Below are positions 36,389-44,130 of a DNA stretch of 64,000 nt, piece by piece. The stretch spans positions 1 through 64,000 of the forward strand of contig JAFZMQ010000030.1 in NCBI GenBank assembly GCA_017551095.1, written 5' to 3'. Source of the stretch: Clostridia bacterium. GTDB taxonomy: Bacteria > Bacillota > Clostridia > UBA1381. The position numbers and the translations under genes were made by a program. Under the pieces are notes generated by a model that ran no database searches, was not told where the DNA came from, and saw nothing but the letters and a program-made list of their open reading frames with translations. Numbering within the stretch: position 1 is the first letter of the stretch; every line of letters starts with the position of its first letter.

Positions 36389-38569
36389 ATGGCAGATAAT
36401 AAAGTAAAACAGCCCGTCACAAAGGGCGTAGTAAAGGTACCGGTTGTAATGCAGATGGAGGCACTTGAATGCGGTGCGGCATCTCTTACAATGATTCTTG
36501 CTTATTACGGCAAATGGATACCTCTTGAACAGATCCGCGAGGATTGCGGTGTATCCCGTGACGGCTCGAATGCAAAAAACATACTGGTAGCGGCAAGAAG
36601 CTATGGCTTAGGTGCAAAGGCATACCGCTATAATCCGGAAAGACTTAAAGAAGTGGGCAGATTCCCAATGATTGTTCATTGGGAATTTAACCATTTTATT
36701 GTGGTGGACGGATTTAAGGGAGATAAAGTCTATGTGAACGATCCTGCCCGTGGGACTGTTGTAATGAGTTATGAGCAGTTTGACGAAGGCTATACGGGAA
36801 TCTGCCTTATGTTTGAGCCAACGGAGAGTTTTGAACCGTCCGGAAAACCAAAAAGTGTGTTACAGTTTGCAAAAAGCAGATTAAAAGGTGCATCGGTAGC
36901 GGTTACATTCGTGGCTGTTACTACTCTTATCGGTTCGCTCTGTGCTATCATTCTTTCGGGCTTTTCCCGAGTGTTTATAGACCGTATTCTTACAGGCAAT
37001 GATACAGAATGGCTGATGCCATTTATCGTAGGATTGTCGGCCCTGGCAATCGTGCAGGTGGTTGCTGCATGGATAAAGGCAATTTACTCTTTTAAAATTG
37101 ACGGTAAGATGGCAATTGTCGGAAATATGAATTATATGTGGAAGATATTGCGTCTTCCGATGAGGTTTTTTTCTCAGCGAATGGCGGGAGATATCCAGCT
37201 GAGACAGTTGTCGAATGCGAATATCGCAGGTACTTTGGTTAATACCCTGTCCCCTCTTGTGCTGGAAACATTGATGCTGATTTTTTATCTGTTTGTTATG
37301 ATAAGATATTCAATTATGCTTACACTTGTGGGTGTCATTTCCGTAATAGGACAGATATGGGTGTCCCGCATCATATCGAATAAGCGTATCAACATCACCC
37401 GCGTTATGATGCGTGATGCGGGAAAACTTGCCGGTACTACCGTATCCGGTATTGAGATGATTGAGACGATAAAAGCATCAGGTGCGGAAAACGGATTTTT
37501 TGAAAAGTGGTCGGGCTATCAGGCAAGTGTGAATACGCAGAATGTCCGATTTAAGAAAATCGACAGTTATCTGGGAATTATCTCTCCTATTCTTACGGCA
37601 CTAACCAATGATATTGTTTTGATTTTAGGAGTGTACCTGTGCATAACAGGCAAGTTTACGGTCGGTATGGTTATGGCATTTCAGGGCTTTCTTGCATCCT
37701 TCATGCAACCGGCACAGAAGATGATTGATGCCGGGCAGCAGGTGCAGGAGCTTCGTACCGAAATGGAGCGTGTCGAGGACGTGATGAAGTACCCGACTGA
37801 TGTGGATTTTAATGATGAAGAGATTGACGAGGATGCGGATTATGATAAGCTTTCGGGTAATGTGGAGCTGAAAAACATTACCTTTGGTTATTCAAGACTT
37901 GCGCCTCCTCTTATAGAAAATTTCAGTATGAAGTTAAAACCGGGCAGCAGAGTTGCTTTTGTAGGCTCATCCGGTTGCGGAAAATCCACCCTTGCAAAGC
38001 TGATATCAGGATTGTATCAGCCATGGGAAGGCGAGATTTTATTTGACGGAAAGCATATTAATGAAATCAACCGGAGCGTATTTACAGGTTCGGTTGCCGT
38101 TGTTGACCAGGACATCACTCTTTTTGAAGATACGATAGAAAACAATATAAAGATGTGGGATAACACCATAGAGGACTATGAAGTTATGATGGCTGCACGC
38201 GACGCACAAATCCATGATGATATCATGATGCGTGAGGGTGGATACAGATACAGACTCTCAGAGGGCGGCAGGGATTTCTCCGGAGGACAGCGGCAGCGTA
38301 TTGAGATTGCACGGGTTCTTGCCCAGGATCCCACGATTATTATTATGGATGAGGCGACGAGTGCACTGGACGCCAAGACAGAGTTTGATGTGGTAAATGC
38401 TGTAAAAGCACGTGACATCACCTGTATCGTAATTGCACATAGGTTGTCCACCATCCGCGACTGCGATGAAATCATAGTATTTGATCACGGTAAGGTGGTA
38501 GAGCGTGGCACACATGAGGAGTTAATGGCACTTGGCGGTGCATATACAGAATTGGTAACGAGTGAGTAG
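36389..38569 (+). CDS. NHLP-type peptide export ABC transporter with C39 peptidase (subunit 1)
   Basis: 726 residues, three domains. An N-terminal C39 peptidase (about 1-145) has oxyanion Gln 22, catalytic Cys 28 in ALECGAAS, His 102 in EFNHFIVV and Asp 118 in NDPARG, so it should cleave after the GG of the leader peptides. A six-helix permease follows (about 165-440). The ATPase has Walker A GSSGCGKST, signature FSGGQRQRIEIARV, Walker B IIIMDEATSALD and the H-loop. Gene order and fold match the NHLP bacteriocin peptidase/permease/ATPase family (TIGR03796-like). Expected to export the trimmed peptides with the next gene product. Confidence 0.93.
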   Translation: MADNKVKQPVTKGVVKVPVVMQMEALECGAASLTMILAYYGKWIPLEQIREDCGVSRDGSNAKNILVAARSYGLGAKAYRYNPERLKEVGRFPMIVHWEFNHFIVVDGFKGDKVYVNDPARGTVVMSYEQFDEGYTGICLMFEPTESFEPSGKPKSVLQFAKSRLKGASVAVTFVAVTTLIGSLCAIILSGFSRVFIDRILTGNDTEWLMPFIVGLSALAIVQVVAAWIKAIYSFKIDGKMAIVGNMNYMWKILRLPMRFFSQRMAGDIQLRQLSNANIAGTLVNTLSPLVLETLMLIFYLFVMIRYSIMLTLVGVISVIGQIWVSRIISNKRINITRVMMRDAGKLAGTTVSGIEMIETIKASGAENGFFEKWSGYQASVNTQNVRFKKIDSYLGIISPILTALTNDIVLILGVYLCITGKFTVGMVMAFQGFLASFMQPAQKMIDAGQQVQELRTEMERVEDVMKYPTDVDFNDEEIDEDADYDKLSGNVELKNITFGYSRLAPPLIENFSMKLKPGSRVAFVGSSGCGKSTLAKLISGLYQPWEGEILFDGKHINEINRSVFTGSVAVVDQDITLFEDTIENNIKMWDNTIEDYEVMMAARDAQIHDDIMMREGGYRYRLSEGGRDFSGGQRQRIEIARVLAQDPTIIIMDEATSALDAKTEFDVVNAVKARDITCIVIAHRLSTIRDCDEIIVFDHGKVVERGTHEELMALGGAYTELVTSE

Positions 38570-38572
38570 AGT

Positions 38573-40768
38573 ATGGGTTGGTTTGATGAACAAATAAAAG
38601 ACAGAATGAGAGCGGATAACGAGGCTTTCGAGGATTCCTTTGTAAGAGCTGCGGGAATTATTATGGGAAGCCGTCTTTCTGCTGCCATGAATGATCAGAG
38701 ACAGGCCGCAACCGATGCGATCGGGGAGATACTAAAAGCATATCATATACGCTCCCGAGAAGTTCCGGATAGCATTACAGATATGAATGAGACGCTGGAA
38801 TACCTGATGCGTCCTCATGGGATTATGCGTCGTAATGTTACTCTGGAAAAGGGTTGGTATAAAGATGCGGCAGGTCCAATGATAGGTACTTTAAAGGAGA
38901 GCGGCGATATTGTTGCGTTGATACCTGCCGGAATGGCGGGATACATAATGATTGACCCCAAATCAGGAACTCGGACAAAGGTCAGCCGTAGAAACGAAGA
39001 TGTGCTGGATCATGAAGCTATTGCTTTTTACAAGCCGTTTCCGTCCAAAAAGATCGGAATAGCAGGGCTTTTACGATTTATTGCAGAGAATATCACATCA
39101 GCGGATGCTGTAATGATTGTGGCGGCAACTCTTGCGGTTACACTGATCGGATTTTTGACGCCGAGGCTTAATAAGCTGCTGTTTTCGGATGTCATCGCGT
39201 CCGGCAGTATGCGTTCGCTTACCGCCATAGCGATTTTTATAATCTGTGTGTCTATAAGCTCGTTAATGCTGACAACCGTTAAGGAAATGATTGTATCAAG
39301 GCTTACGACACGCGTGGGCGTAATGGTAGACGCGGCGGCGATGATGCGTATTTTGTCGCTTCCGGCAGATTTTTTTAAGAATTACGGATCGGGAGAACTT
39401 GCAAACAGGGAAAGGTATATAAATCCTCTTGTGGAAAGTCTTTTGGAGGTTATATTTACCATAGGACTTACTTCTTTATTTTCCCTTGCATACATTACGC
39501 AGATATTTAATTACGCACCTGCCCTTGTAACTCCGGCTCTTTTTGTAATTACCGTTACGTTGATAATATCGGTAATATCCGCTATCATCCAGGTTAAAGT
39601 ATCGAGGGTTCAGATGGAACTTGCCTCCAAAGAAAGCGGCATGAGTTATGCACTTATTTCCGGTATCCAGAAAATCAAGCTGTCCGGTGCGGAAAAAAGA
39701 GCCTTTGCAAGATGGAGCAAAGCGTATAGCGAGAGTGCGAAGCTTTTATATGATTCGCCGACCTTTATAAAGGTGAATACGGCAATTACATTAGCGGTAA
39801 CGCTTGTCGGAACAATAGTAATATATTATGCTGCCGCAAAAAGCGGAGTATCAGTTTCGGAATATTATGCTTTTAATGTCGCATACGGCATGGTGAGCGG
39901 GGCATTTACGACTCTTGCCGGTATTACGCTTACTGCCGCACAAATAGGTCCGATTTTAGAGATGGCGTCGCCAATCCTTATGACCGAACCGGAAGTAGAT
40001 GAGGAAAAACAGGTAGTGGAACGACTGATGGGCGGCATTGAGCTTAATAATGTAACTTTTGCCTATAATGAGAATATGCCGAATGTTCTTGACGGTGTAT
40101 CCTTAAAGATAAGTGCGGGACAATATGTTGCAATCGTGGGTAAGACCGGATGCGGCAAATCGACGCTCATGCGAATTTTGCTTGGCTTTGAAAAACCGCA
40201 GCGTGGCGGTGTCTTCTATGACGGCAAGGATATTGAACGCATGGATTTAAAGTCGCTTCGCAGAAAAATCGGATCTGTTATGCAGTCGGGAAAACTTTTT
40301 ACAGGGGATATTTACTCAAATATCGTAATAAACAATCCCAGACTGACTCTTGACGAGGCTTGGGAAGCAGCCGAAATGGCGGGATTTGCGGACGATATCA
40401 GGAGTATGCCAATGGGAATGTTCACGCTTGTATCCGAGGGTCAGGGCGGTATATCCGGCGGTCAGCGGCAGCGGCTTTTGATTGCACGGGCGATTGCACC
40501 GAAGCCCAGAATACTGATGTTTGATGAGGCAACCAGTGCACTTGATAATATTACGCAAAAAATAGTGTCGGAGTCGCTGGAAAAACTAAAATGCACCCGT
40601 ATAGTAATTGCACACCGGCTTTCAACGATACGCCAATGTGACCGTATTATCGTGCTGGATAACGGACATATCGTAGAAGACGGAACCTATGATGAACTTA
40701 TAAATAAAAACGGGTTCTTTGCGGAGCTTGTTGAAAGACAAAGGGTAGATATTCAAGGAGGCAGATAA
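38573..40768 (+). CDS. NHLP-type export ABC transporter permease/ATPase (subunit 2)
   Basis: 731 residues. Instead of a peptidase it has an N-terminal soluble region of about 150 residues with a barrel-like segment (GPMIGTLKESGDIVALIPAGMAGYIMIDP), then six membrane helices and an ATPase: Walker A GKTGCGKSTL, signature ISGGQRQRLLIARA, Walker B ILMFDEATSALD. This is the second half of the heterodimeric NHLP exporter (TIGR03797-like). It starts 3 bases after subunit 1, and its last codons include the ribosome-binding site of the STAS gene. Confidence 0.92.
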   Translation: MGWFDEQIKDRMRADNEAFEDSFVRAAGIIMGSRLSAAMNDQRQAATDAIGEILKAYHIRSREVPDSITDMNETLEYLMRPHGIMRRNVTLEKGWYKDAAGPMIGTLKESGDIVALIPAGMAGYIMIDPKSGTRTKVSRRNEDVLDHEAIAFYKPFPSKKIGIAGLLRFIAENITSADAVMIVAATLAVTLIGFLTPRLNKLLFSDVIASGSMRSLTAIAIFIICVSISSLMLTTVKEMIVSRLTTRVGVMVDAAAMMRILSLPADFFKNYGSGELANRERYINPLVESLLEVIFTIGLTSLFSLAYITQIFNYAPALVTPALFVITVTLIISVISAIIQVKVSRVQMELASKESGMSYALISGIQKIKLSGAEKRAFARWSKAYSESAKLLYDSPTFIKVNTAITLAVTLVGTIVIYYAAAKSGVSVSEYYAFNVAYGMVSGAFTTLAGITLTAAQIGPILEMASPILMTEPEVDEEKQVVERLMGGIELNNVTFAYNENMPNVLDGVSLKISAGQYVAIVGKTGCGKSTLMRILLGFEKPQRGGVFYDGKDIERMDLKSLRRKIGSVMQSGKLFTGDIYSNIVINNPRLTLDEAWEAAEMAGFADDIRSMPMGMFTLVSEGQGGISGGQRQRLLIARAIAPKPRILMFDEATSALDNITQKIVSESLEKLKCTRIVIAHRLSTIRQCDRIIVLDNGHIVEDGTYDELINKNGFFAELVERQRVDIQGGR

Positions 40769-40769
40769 A

Positions 40770-41072
40770 ATGATTGTAACAACAAATCTTGACGGCACAA
40801 AATTGACCGTAACAGCGGAAGGAAAGCTTGGCACAACCTCGGCACCAGAGCTTGAAAATGCAGTAAAAAACAATATAAAAGATGTGACGGAGCTCATATT
40901 TGATTTTGAAAAACTCGAATATATGGCTTCCGCCGGACTCCGTGTGCTTTTGTCTGCTGCAAAGGTAATGAAAAAGCAAGGTAGCATGAAAATCATCAAT
41001 GTCACGGAACCTGTTATGGATGTTTTCACCTTCACAGGTATGGCGGATGTTATGGATATTGAGAAACTATAA
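40770..41072 (+). CDS. STAS-domain anti-sigma-factor antagonist
   Basis: 100 residues, a single STAS domain (VTAEGKLGTTSAPELENAV; LIFDFEKLEYMASAGLRVLLSAAKVM). Ser 54 in MASAGLRV is the position phosphorylated in SpoIIAA/RsbV-type antagonists. The RsbW-like kinase and SpoIIE-type phosphatase needed to phosphorylate and dephosphorylate it are both encoded in this operon. ATG 40770 is one base after the stop of the export gene, with AAGGAGG inside that gene's end. Confidence 0.92.
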   Translation: MIVTTNLDGTKLTVTAEGKLGTTSAPELENAVKNNIKDVTELIFDFEKLEYMASAGLRVLLSAAKVMKKQGSMKIINVTEPVMDVFTFTGMADVMDIEKL

Positions 41073-41097
41073 GGGACGGAATTGAAAGGGTATTTTT

Positions 41098-42963
41098 ATG
41101 AAATCAAATAAAAGGAAAATATCGCTTATCATAACAATATGGCTTACCGTGATTGTCATGGCGGCATGTGCTGTATCGGCAGCACTTACATATTTTACAC
41201 TTTCCCGACGGGCTGAGAGGCAGACAACGGCACTTATCAAGCAGAATGTTGAGGATGTCAGCACCGATATTGGCGAAATGGCAGACGACGCTCTCCTGTC
41301 CTATATTGACCAGTTCATAGAAAGCGAGTACATATATTCAGCCAAAATAGATAACCCTGATGCACTTTCAAAAGAGCTTCATGATTATTATACGGACTAC
41401 GGTATTGAAGTCAATGTCGTTAATACCGATGGGATTATTATTGTATCGTCTGTTCCGGAATATATCGGATTTGATATGCATACAGGCGAACAAGCGTCAG
41501 AATTTCTGGTGCTTCTTGACGGCAGTACGGACGAATATGTTCAGGATATGAAGAGCATATCTTATGATGAATCTATACTGATGAAATATGCAGGTAAACG
41601 ATTCCACGACGGGAGCGGATTTTTAGAAATCGGACTTACAAATAAAGTTTACTATGATGAGATAAGCAGACAGGGAAAATATGCCGCCACTAACAGAAGA
41701 ATAGGCGAGAACGGCTACCTGCTCATATGCGGTGCGGATATGAATATTCTGAACAGCTATCATAACGAATACACCGGAAAGAACATTTCAGATGCGGGAA
41801 TAGTCATAGACCCTGATAAAGAGTATTCATATGAGACTAAACGGTGTGATGTTTTTGGCGTTCCGAGCTACATAAATATCAATCAGGTCAAGGGAATATA
41901 TGTTATTGGCGTCTATTCCGTAAGGGAAGCAATCACCAGTGTCAATACTATGATGAGTGCGTCAGTTATGCTTGAAGTCATTGTATTTGCAATTCTGTTT
42001 GTGGCACTTATCATCTTATTAAGAAAACTAATTGTCAATAATATGGTAAAGGTCAACGATGCACTTGCCCAGATTACAGAGGGAAATCTTGATGAGAAGA
42101 TTGATGTGCGTGATACCTATGAGTTTGATACTCTTTCCAATGATATTAACGCAACTGTTGATAAATTAAAGGAATACATTGCAGAGGCGGCAGCCCGTAT
42201 AGATGCGGATCTTGAAATCGCAAAGGCAATACAGACTTCTGTTTTGCCGAATGTATTTCCGCCTTTCCCCGATCGGAATGAGTTTGAACTGTTTGCCAGT
42301 ATGTACGCGGCTAAGGAAGTTGGCGGTGATTTCTACGACTTCTATATGATTAACGAAGATACACTCGGGTTTTTGATTGCGGATGTATCCGGCAAGAGTA
42401 TCCCCGGTGCTATGTTTATGATGACAGGCAAAACTATTATTAAGAGTCTTGCAGAGAGCGGATTGCCTCCGGCAGATGTATTCACTATCGCAAATGAAAA
42501 GCTATGCGAAGGAAATGATGCAGGATTGTTTATTACCGCATGGATGGGATATTTAGATCTTAAAACGGGAGTTTTACATGTTGCTAACGCAGGGCATAAT
42601 CCGCCGGTTTTAATCCGTGACGGAAAAGCCGAATATGTTACGCTTAAACCCGGTCTCGTACTTGCCGGTATGGACGGTATGGTTTATAAGGAACAGACTG
42701 TGCAGCTTCAAAAAGGGGACATTCTCTATCTTTACACGGACGGTGTGACAGAAGCGATGGATGCGGAGGAAAAGCTGTACGGTGAAGACAGGCTGAAAAA
42801 GCTGCTATCCTTTGGGGAAAAATATCCTGTTCCCGCAGACAAAAACGGCGTAGCAGGAGCCGTATGCAAACTTGTCAAAGATGAGGTCGACGCGTTTGTT
42901 CGGGGAGCGGAGCAGTCGGACGATATTACAATGCTATGCGTAAAATATTTGGGCAAACCGTAA
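41098..42963 (+). CDS. membrane sensor phosphatase: Cache-like sensor, HAMP and SpoIIE-type PP2C
   Basis: 621 residues. TM1 (about 9-31), an extracellular Cache-like sensor (35-285; EVNVVNTDGIIIVSSVPEYIG and NRRIGENGYLLICGADMNIL are typical), TM2 (about 288-312), HAMP (to about 365), a short coiled linker, then a PP2C domain with metal-ligand motifs EVGGDFYD, IADVSGKSIPGAMFM, TDGVTEAMD and SDDITML. It should dephosphorylate the STAS protein in response to an outside signal. Because it is co-transcribed with the export genes, the exported peptide itself is a candidate signal; that is inference. Confidence 0.92.
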   Translation: MKSNKRKISLIITIWLTVIVMAACAVSAALTYFTLSRRAERQTTALIKQNVEDVSTDIGEMADDALLSYIDQFIESEYIYSAKIDNPDALSKELHDYYTDYGIEVNVVNTDGIIIVSSVPEYIGFDMHTGEQASEFLVLLDGSTDEYVQDMKSISYDESILMKYAGKRFHDGSGFLEIGLTNKVYYDEISRQGKYAATNRRIGENGYLLICGADMNILNSYHNEYTGKNISDAGIVIDPDKEYSYETKRCDVFGVPSYININQVKGIYVIGVYSVREAITSVNTMMSASVMLEVIVFAILFVALIILLRKLIVNNMVKVNDALAQITEGNLDEKIDVRDTYEFDTLSNDINATVDKLKEYIAEAAARIDADLEIAKAIQTSVLPNVFPPFPDRNEFELFASMYAAKEVGGDFYDFYMINEDTLGFLIADVSGKSIPGAMFMMTGKTIIKSLAESGLPPADVFTIANEKLCEGNDAGLFITAWMGYLDLKTGVLHVANAGHNPPVLIRDGKAEYVTLKPGLVLAGMDGMVYKEQTVQLQKGDILYLYTDGVTEAMDAEEKLYGEDRLKKLLSFGEKYPVPADKNGVAGAVCKLVKDEVDAFVRGAEQSDDITMLCVKYLGKP

Positions 42964-42979
42964 GAAAGGAGAAATTAAA

Positions 42980-43207
42980 ATGACAAAGGAGCAAACCTAT
43001 AAGAAAATTGTCGGATCGGAGGAACTTTCTGACAGGTTCAACAGCATAAAGGACAAATCCACATTACAATCTTTTCTTTTGGAGATTGGTTATGATGCCG
43101 ATGCGGAAGATTTTATCAGCTATGTGAAAAGTATGTATGAGGGCGAGGTCGACGATCAGACTGCACAGGATATAGCCGGTGGAAAGCAGAAATATCCGTC
43201 CCTTTGA
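42980..43207 (+). CDS. Nif11-like leader peptide 6, with a very short core
   Basis: 75 residues. It resembles the other leaders in layout (IVGSEELSDRFNSIKDK, FLLEIGYDADAEDFISYV, EGEVDDQTAQDIAGG) but is the most diverged and lacks the KKH(G/D)C motif. Only KQKYPSL follows the GG. It sits between the phosphatase and kinase genes, away from precursors 1-5, so it may be a signal for the circuit rather than a bulk product. Ribosome-binding site GAAAGGAG. Confidence 0.85.
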   Translation: MTKEQTYKKIVGSEELSDRFNSIKDKSTLQSFLLEIGYDADAEDFISYVKSMYEGEVDDQTAQDIAGGKQKYPSL

Positions 43208-43236
43208 TCGCTACGGCAGGAATTTGGTTGGGTACT

Positions 43237-43644
43237 ATGAAAGAACTAACTTTAAAAGCCATACCCGAGAATGTAGATAAAGCAATCGGGTTCGTGGATG
43301 AAATTCTCGAAGAATACGGATGCGGGATGAAGGAACAAATGGCGATTGATGTGGCGGTAGATGAGCTTTTTGCGAATATCGCACATTATGCGTATGATTC
43401 CGAAACCGGATATGCAACGGTTAAGGCAGAAGTGATAACGGAGCCGTTATCGGTGAAAATCACTTTTATTGATAGCGGAAAGCCTTATAATCCTCTTGCA
43501 AAAGCTGATCCCGATACAACACAGTCGGTTGAGGACCGCAAGATTGGCGGCATGGGGATTTTTATCGTCAAAAAGAGTATGGATGACATACATTATGAAT
43601 ATAAGGACAATCAAAATATTCTGACGATTACTAAGAAGCTATAA
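43237..43644 (+). CDS. RsbW-like serine kinase / anti-sigma factor (HATPase_c_2)
   Basis: 135 residues of the GHKL fold: N-box DVAVDELFANIAHYAY, G1 FIDSGKPYNPL and G2 GGMGIFIVKKSMD, as in SpoIIAB/RsbW. It should bind ATP, phosphorylate the STAS partner and hold an unknown target, classically a sigma factor; no sigma gene is in the cluster. The start MKELTLKAIPENVDKA at ATG 43237 suits the family, although its ribosome-binding site is weak; the open frame reaches back to TTG 43204, overlapping the stop of leader 6. Confidence 0.87.
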   Translation: MKELTLKAIPENVDKAIGFVDEILEEYGCGMKEQMAIDVAVDELFANIAHYAYDSETGYATVKAEVITEPLSVKITFIDSGKPYNPLAKADPDTTQSVEDRKIGGMGIFIVKKSMDDIHYEYKDNQNILTITKKL

Positions 43645-43674
43645 AACTATAATAATCAACATAGGAGCAAAAAA

Positions 43675-44088
43675 ATGCGTGAAATAAACGGAAAAGTATA
43701 TGAAGAAAAGAAACCGCATGATATAGCGGAACTGCTTGAAATAGTCGCAGTTTTGCGTAGCCCCGAGGGTTGTCCTTGGGACAGGGAGCAGACGCACGAA
43801 ACCATGAAAAAATGCCTTTTGGATGAGACAGACGAAGTGATTTCAGCAATCGACAAAAAGGATGACGAGAATTTGCGTGAAGAGCTTGGAGATGTACTTT
43901 TGCAGGTGCTGTTAAACTGTGAAATTGCAAAGGAGCGGAAGGCTTTTGATTTCGCTGATGTTGTGCAGACGCTTTCGGAAAAGCTGATACGCCGTCACCC
44001 GCATGTTTTTGGAGACATTGAACGCCCAAAAACTCCCGAGGAAAGCCTGAAACTTTGGCAATCGGTAAAAAAGACCGAGAAAGAATAA
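43675..44088 (+). CDS. single-domain MazG nucleotide pyrophosphohydrolase
   Basis: 137 residues. CPWDREQTHETMKKCLLDETDEV contains the ExxE-type metal-binding helix, and LREELGDVLLQVLLNC the second (E-x3-D). MazG removes pyrophosphate from (d)NTPs, possibly including house-cleaning substrates. It follows the kinase gene by 30 bases without a visible promoter, so it may be read from the export operon by position only. Half the size of two-domain MazG. Confidence 0.9.
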   Translation: MREINGKVYEEKKPHDIAELLEIVAVLRSPEGCPWDREQTHETMKKCLLDETDEVISAIDKKDDENLREELGDVLLQVLLNCEIAKERKAFDFADVVQTLSEKLIRRHPHVFGDIERPKTPEESLKLWQSVKKTEKE

Positions 44089-44094
44089 AAAAAA

Positions 44095-44130
44095 TCCGCC
44101 AGACTTATTTTTAAGTTTTGGCGGTTTTAA
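44095..44130. terminator. terminator between mazG-like and dacF-like genes
   Basis: TCCGCCA at 44095-44101 pairs with TGGCGG at 44119-44124, extended inside by ACTT/AAGT, with TTTTAATT after it. Serves the export operon and the convergent dacF-like gene. Confidence 0.78.

Noticed and set aside
36153-36400. Frameshifted full-length HlyD protein
   Set aside because: The transporter gene starts 12 bases after the stop, leaving no sequence that could encode the missing adaptor domain in any frame.
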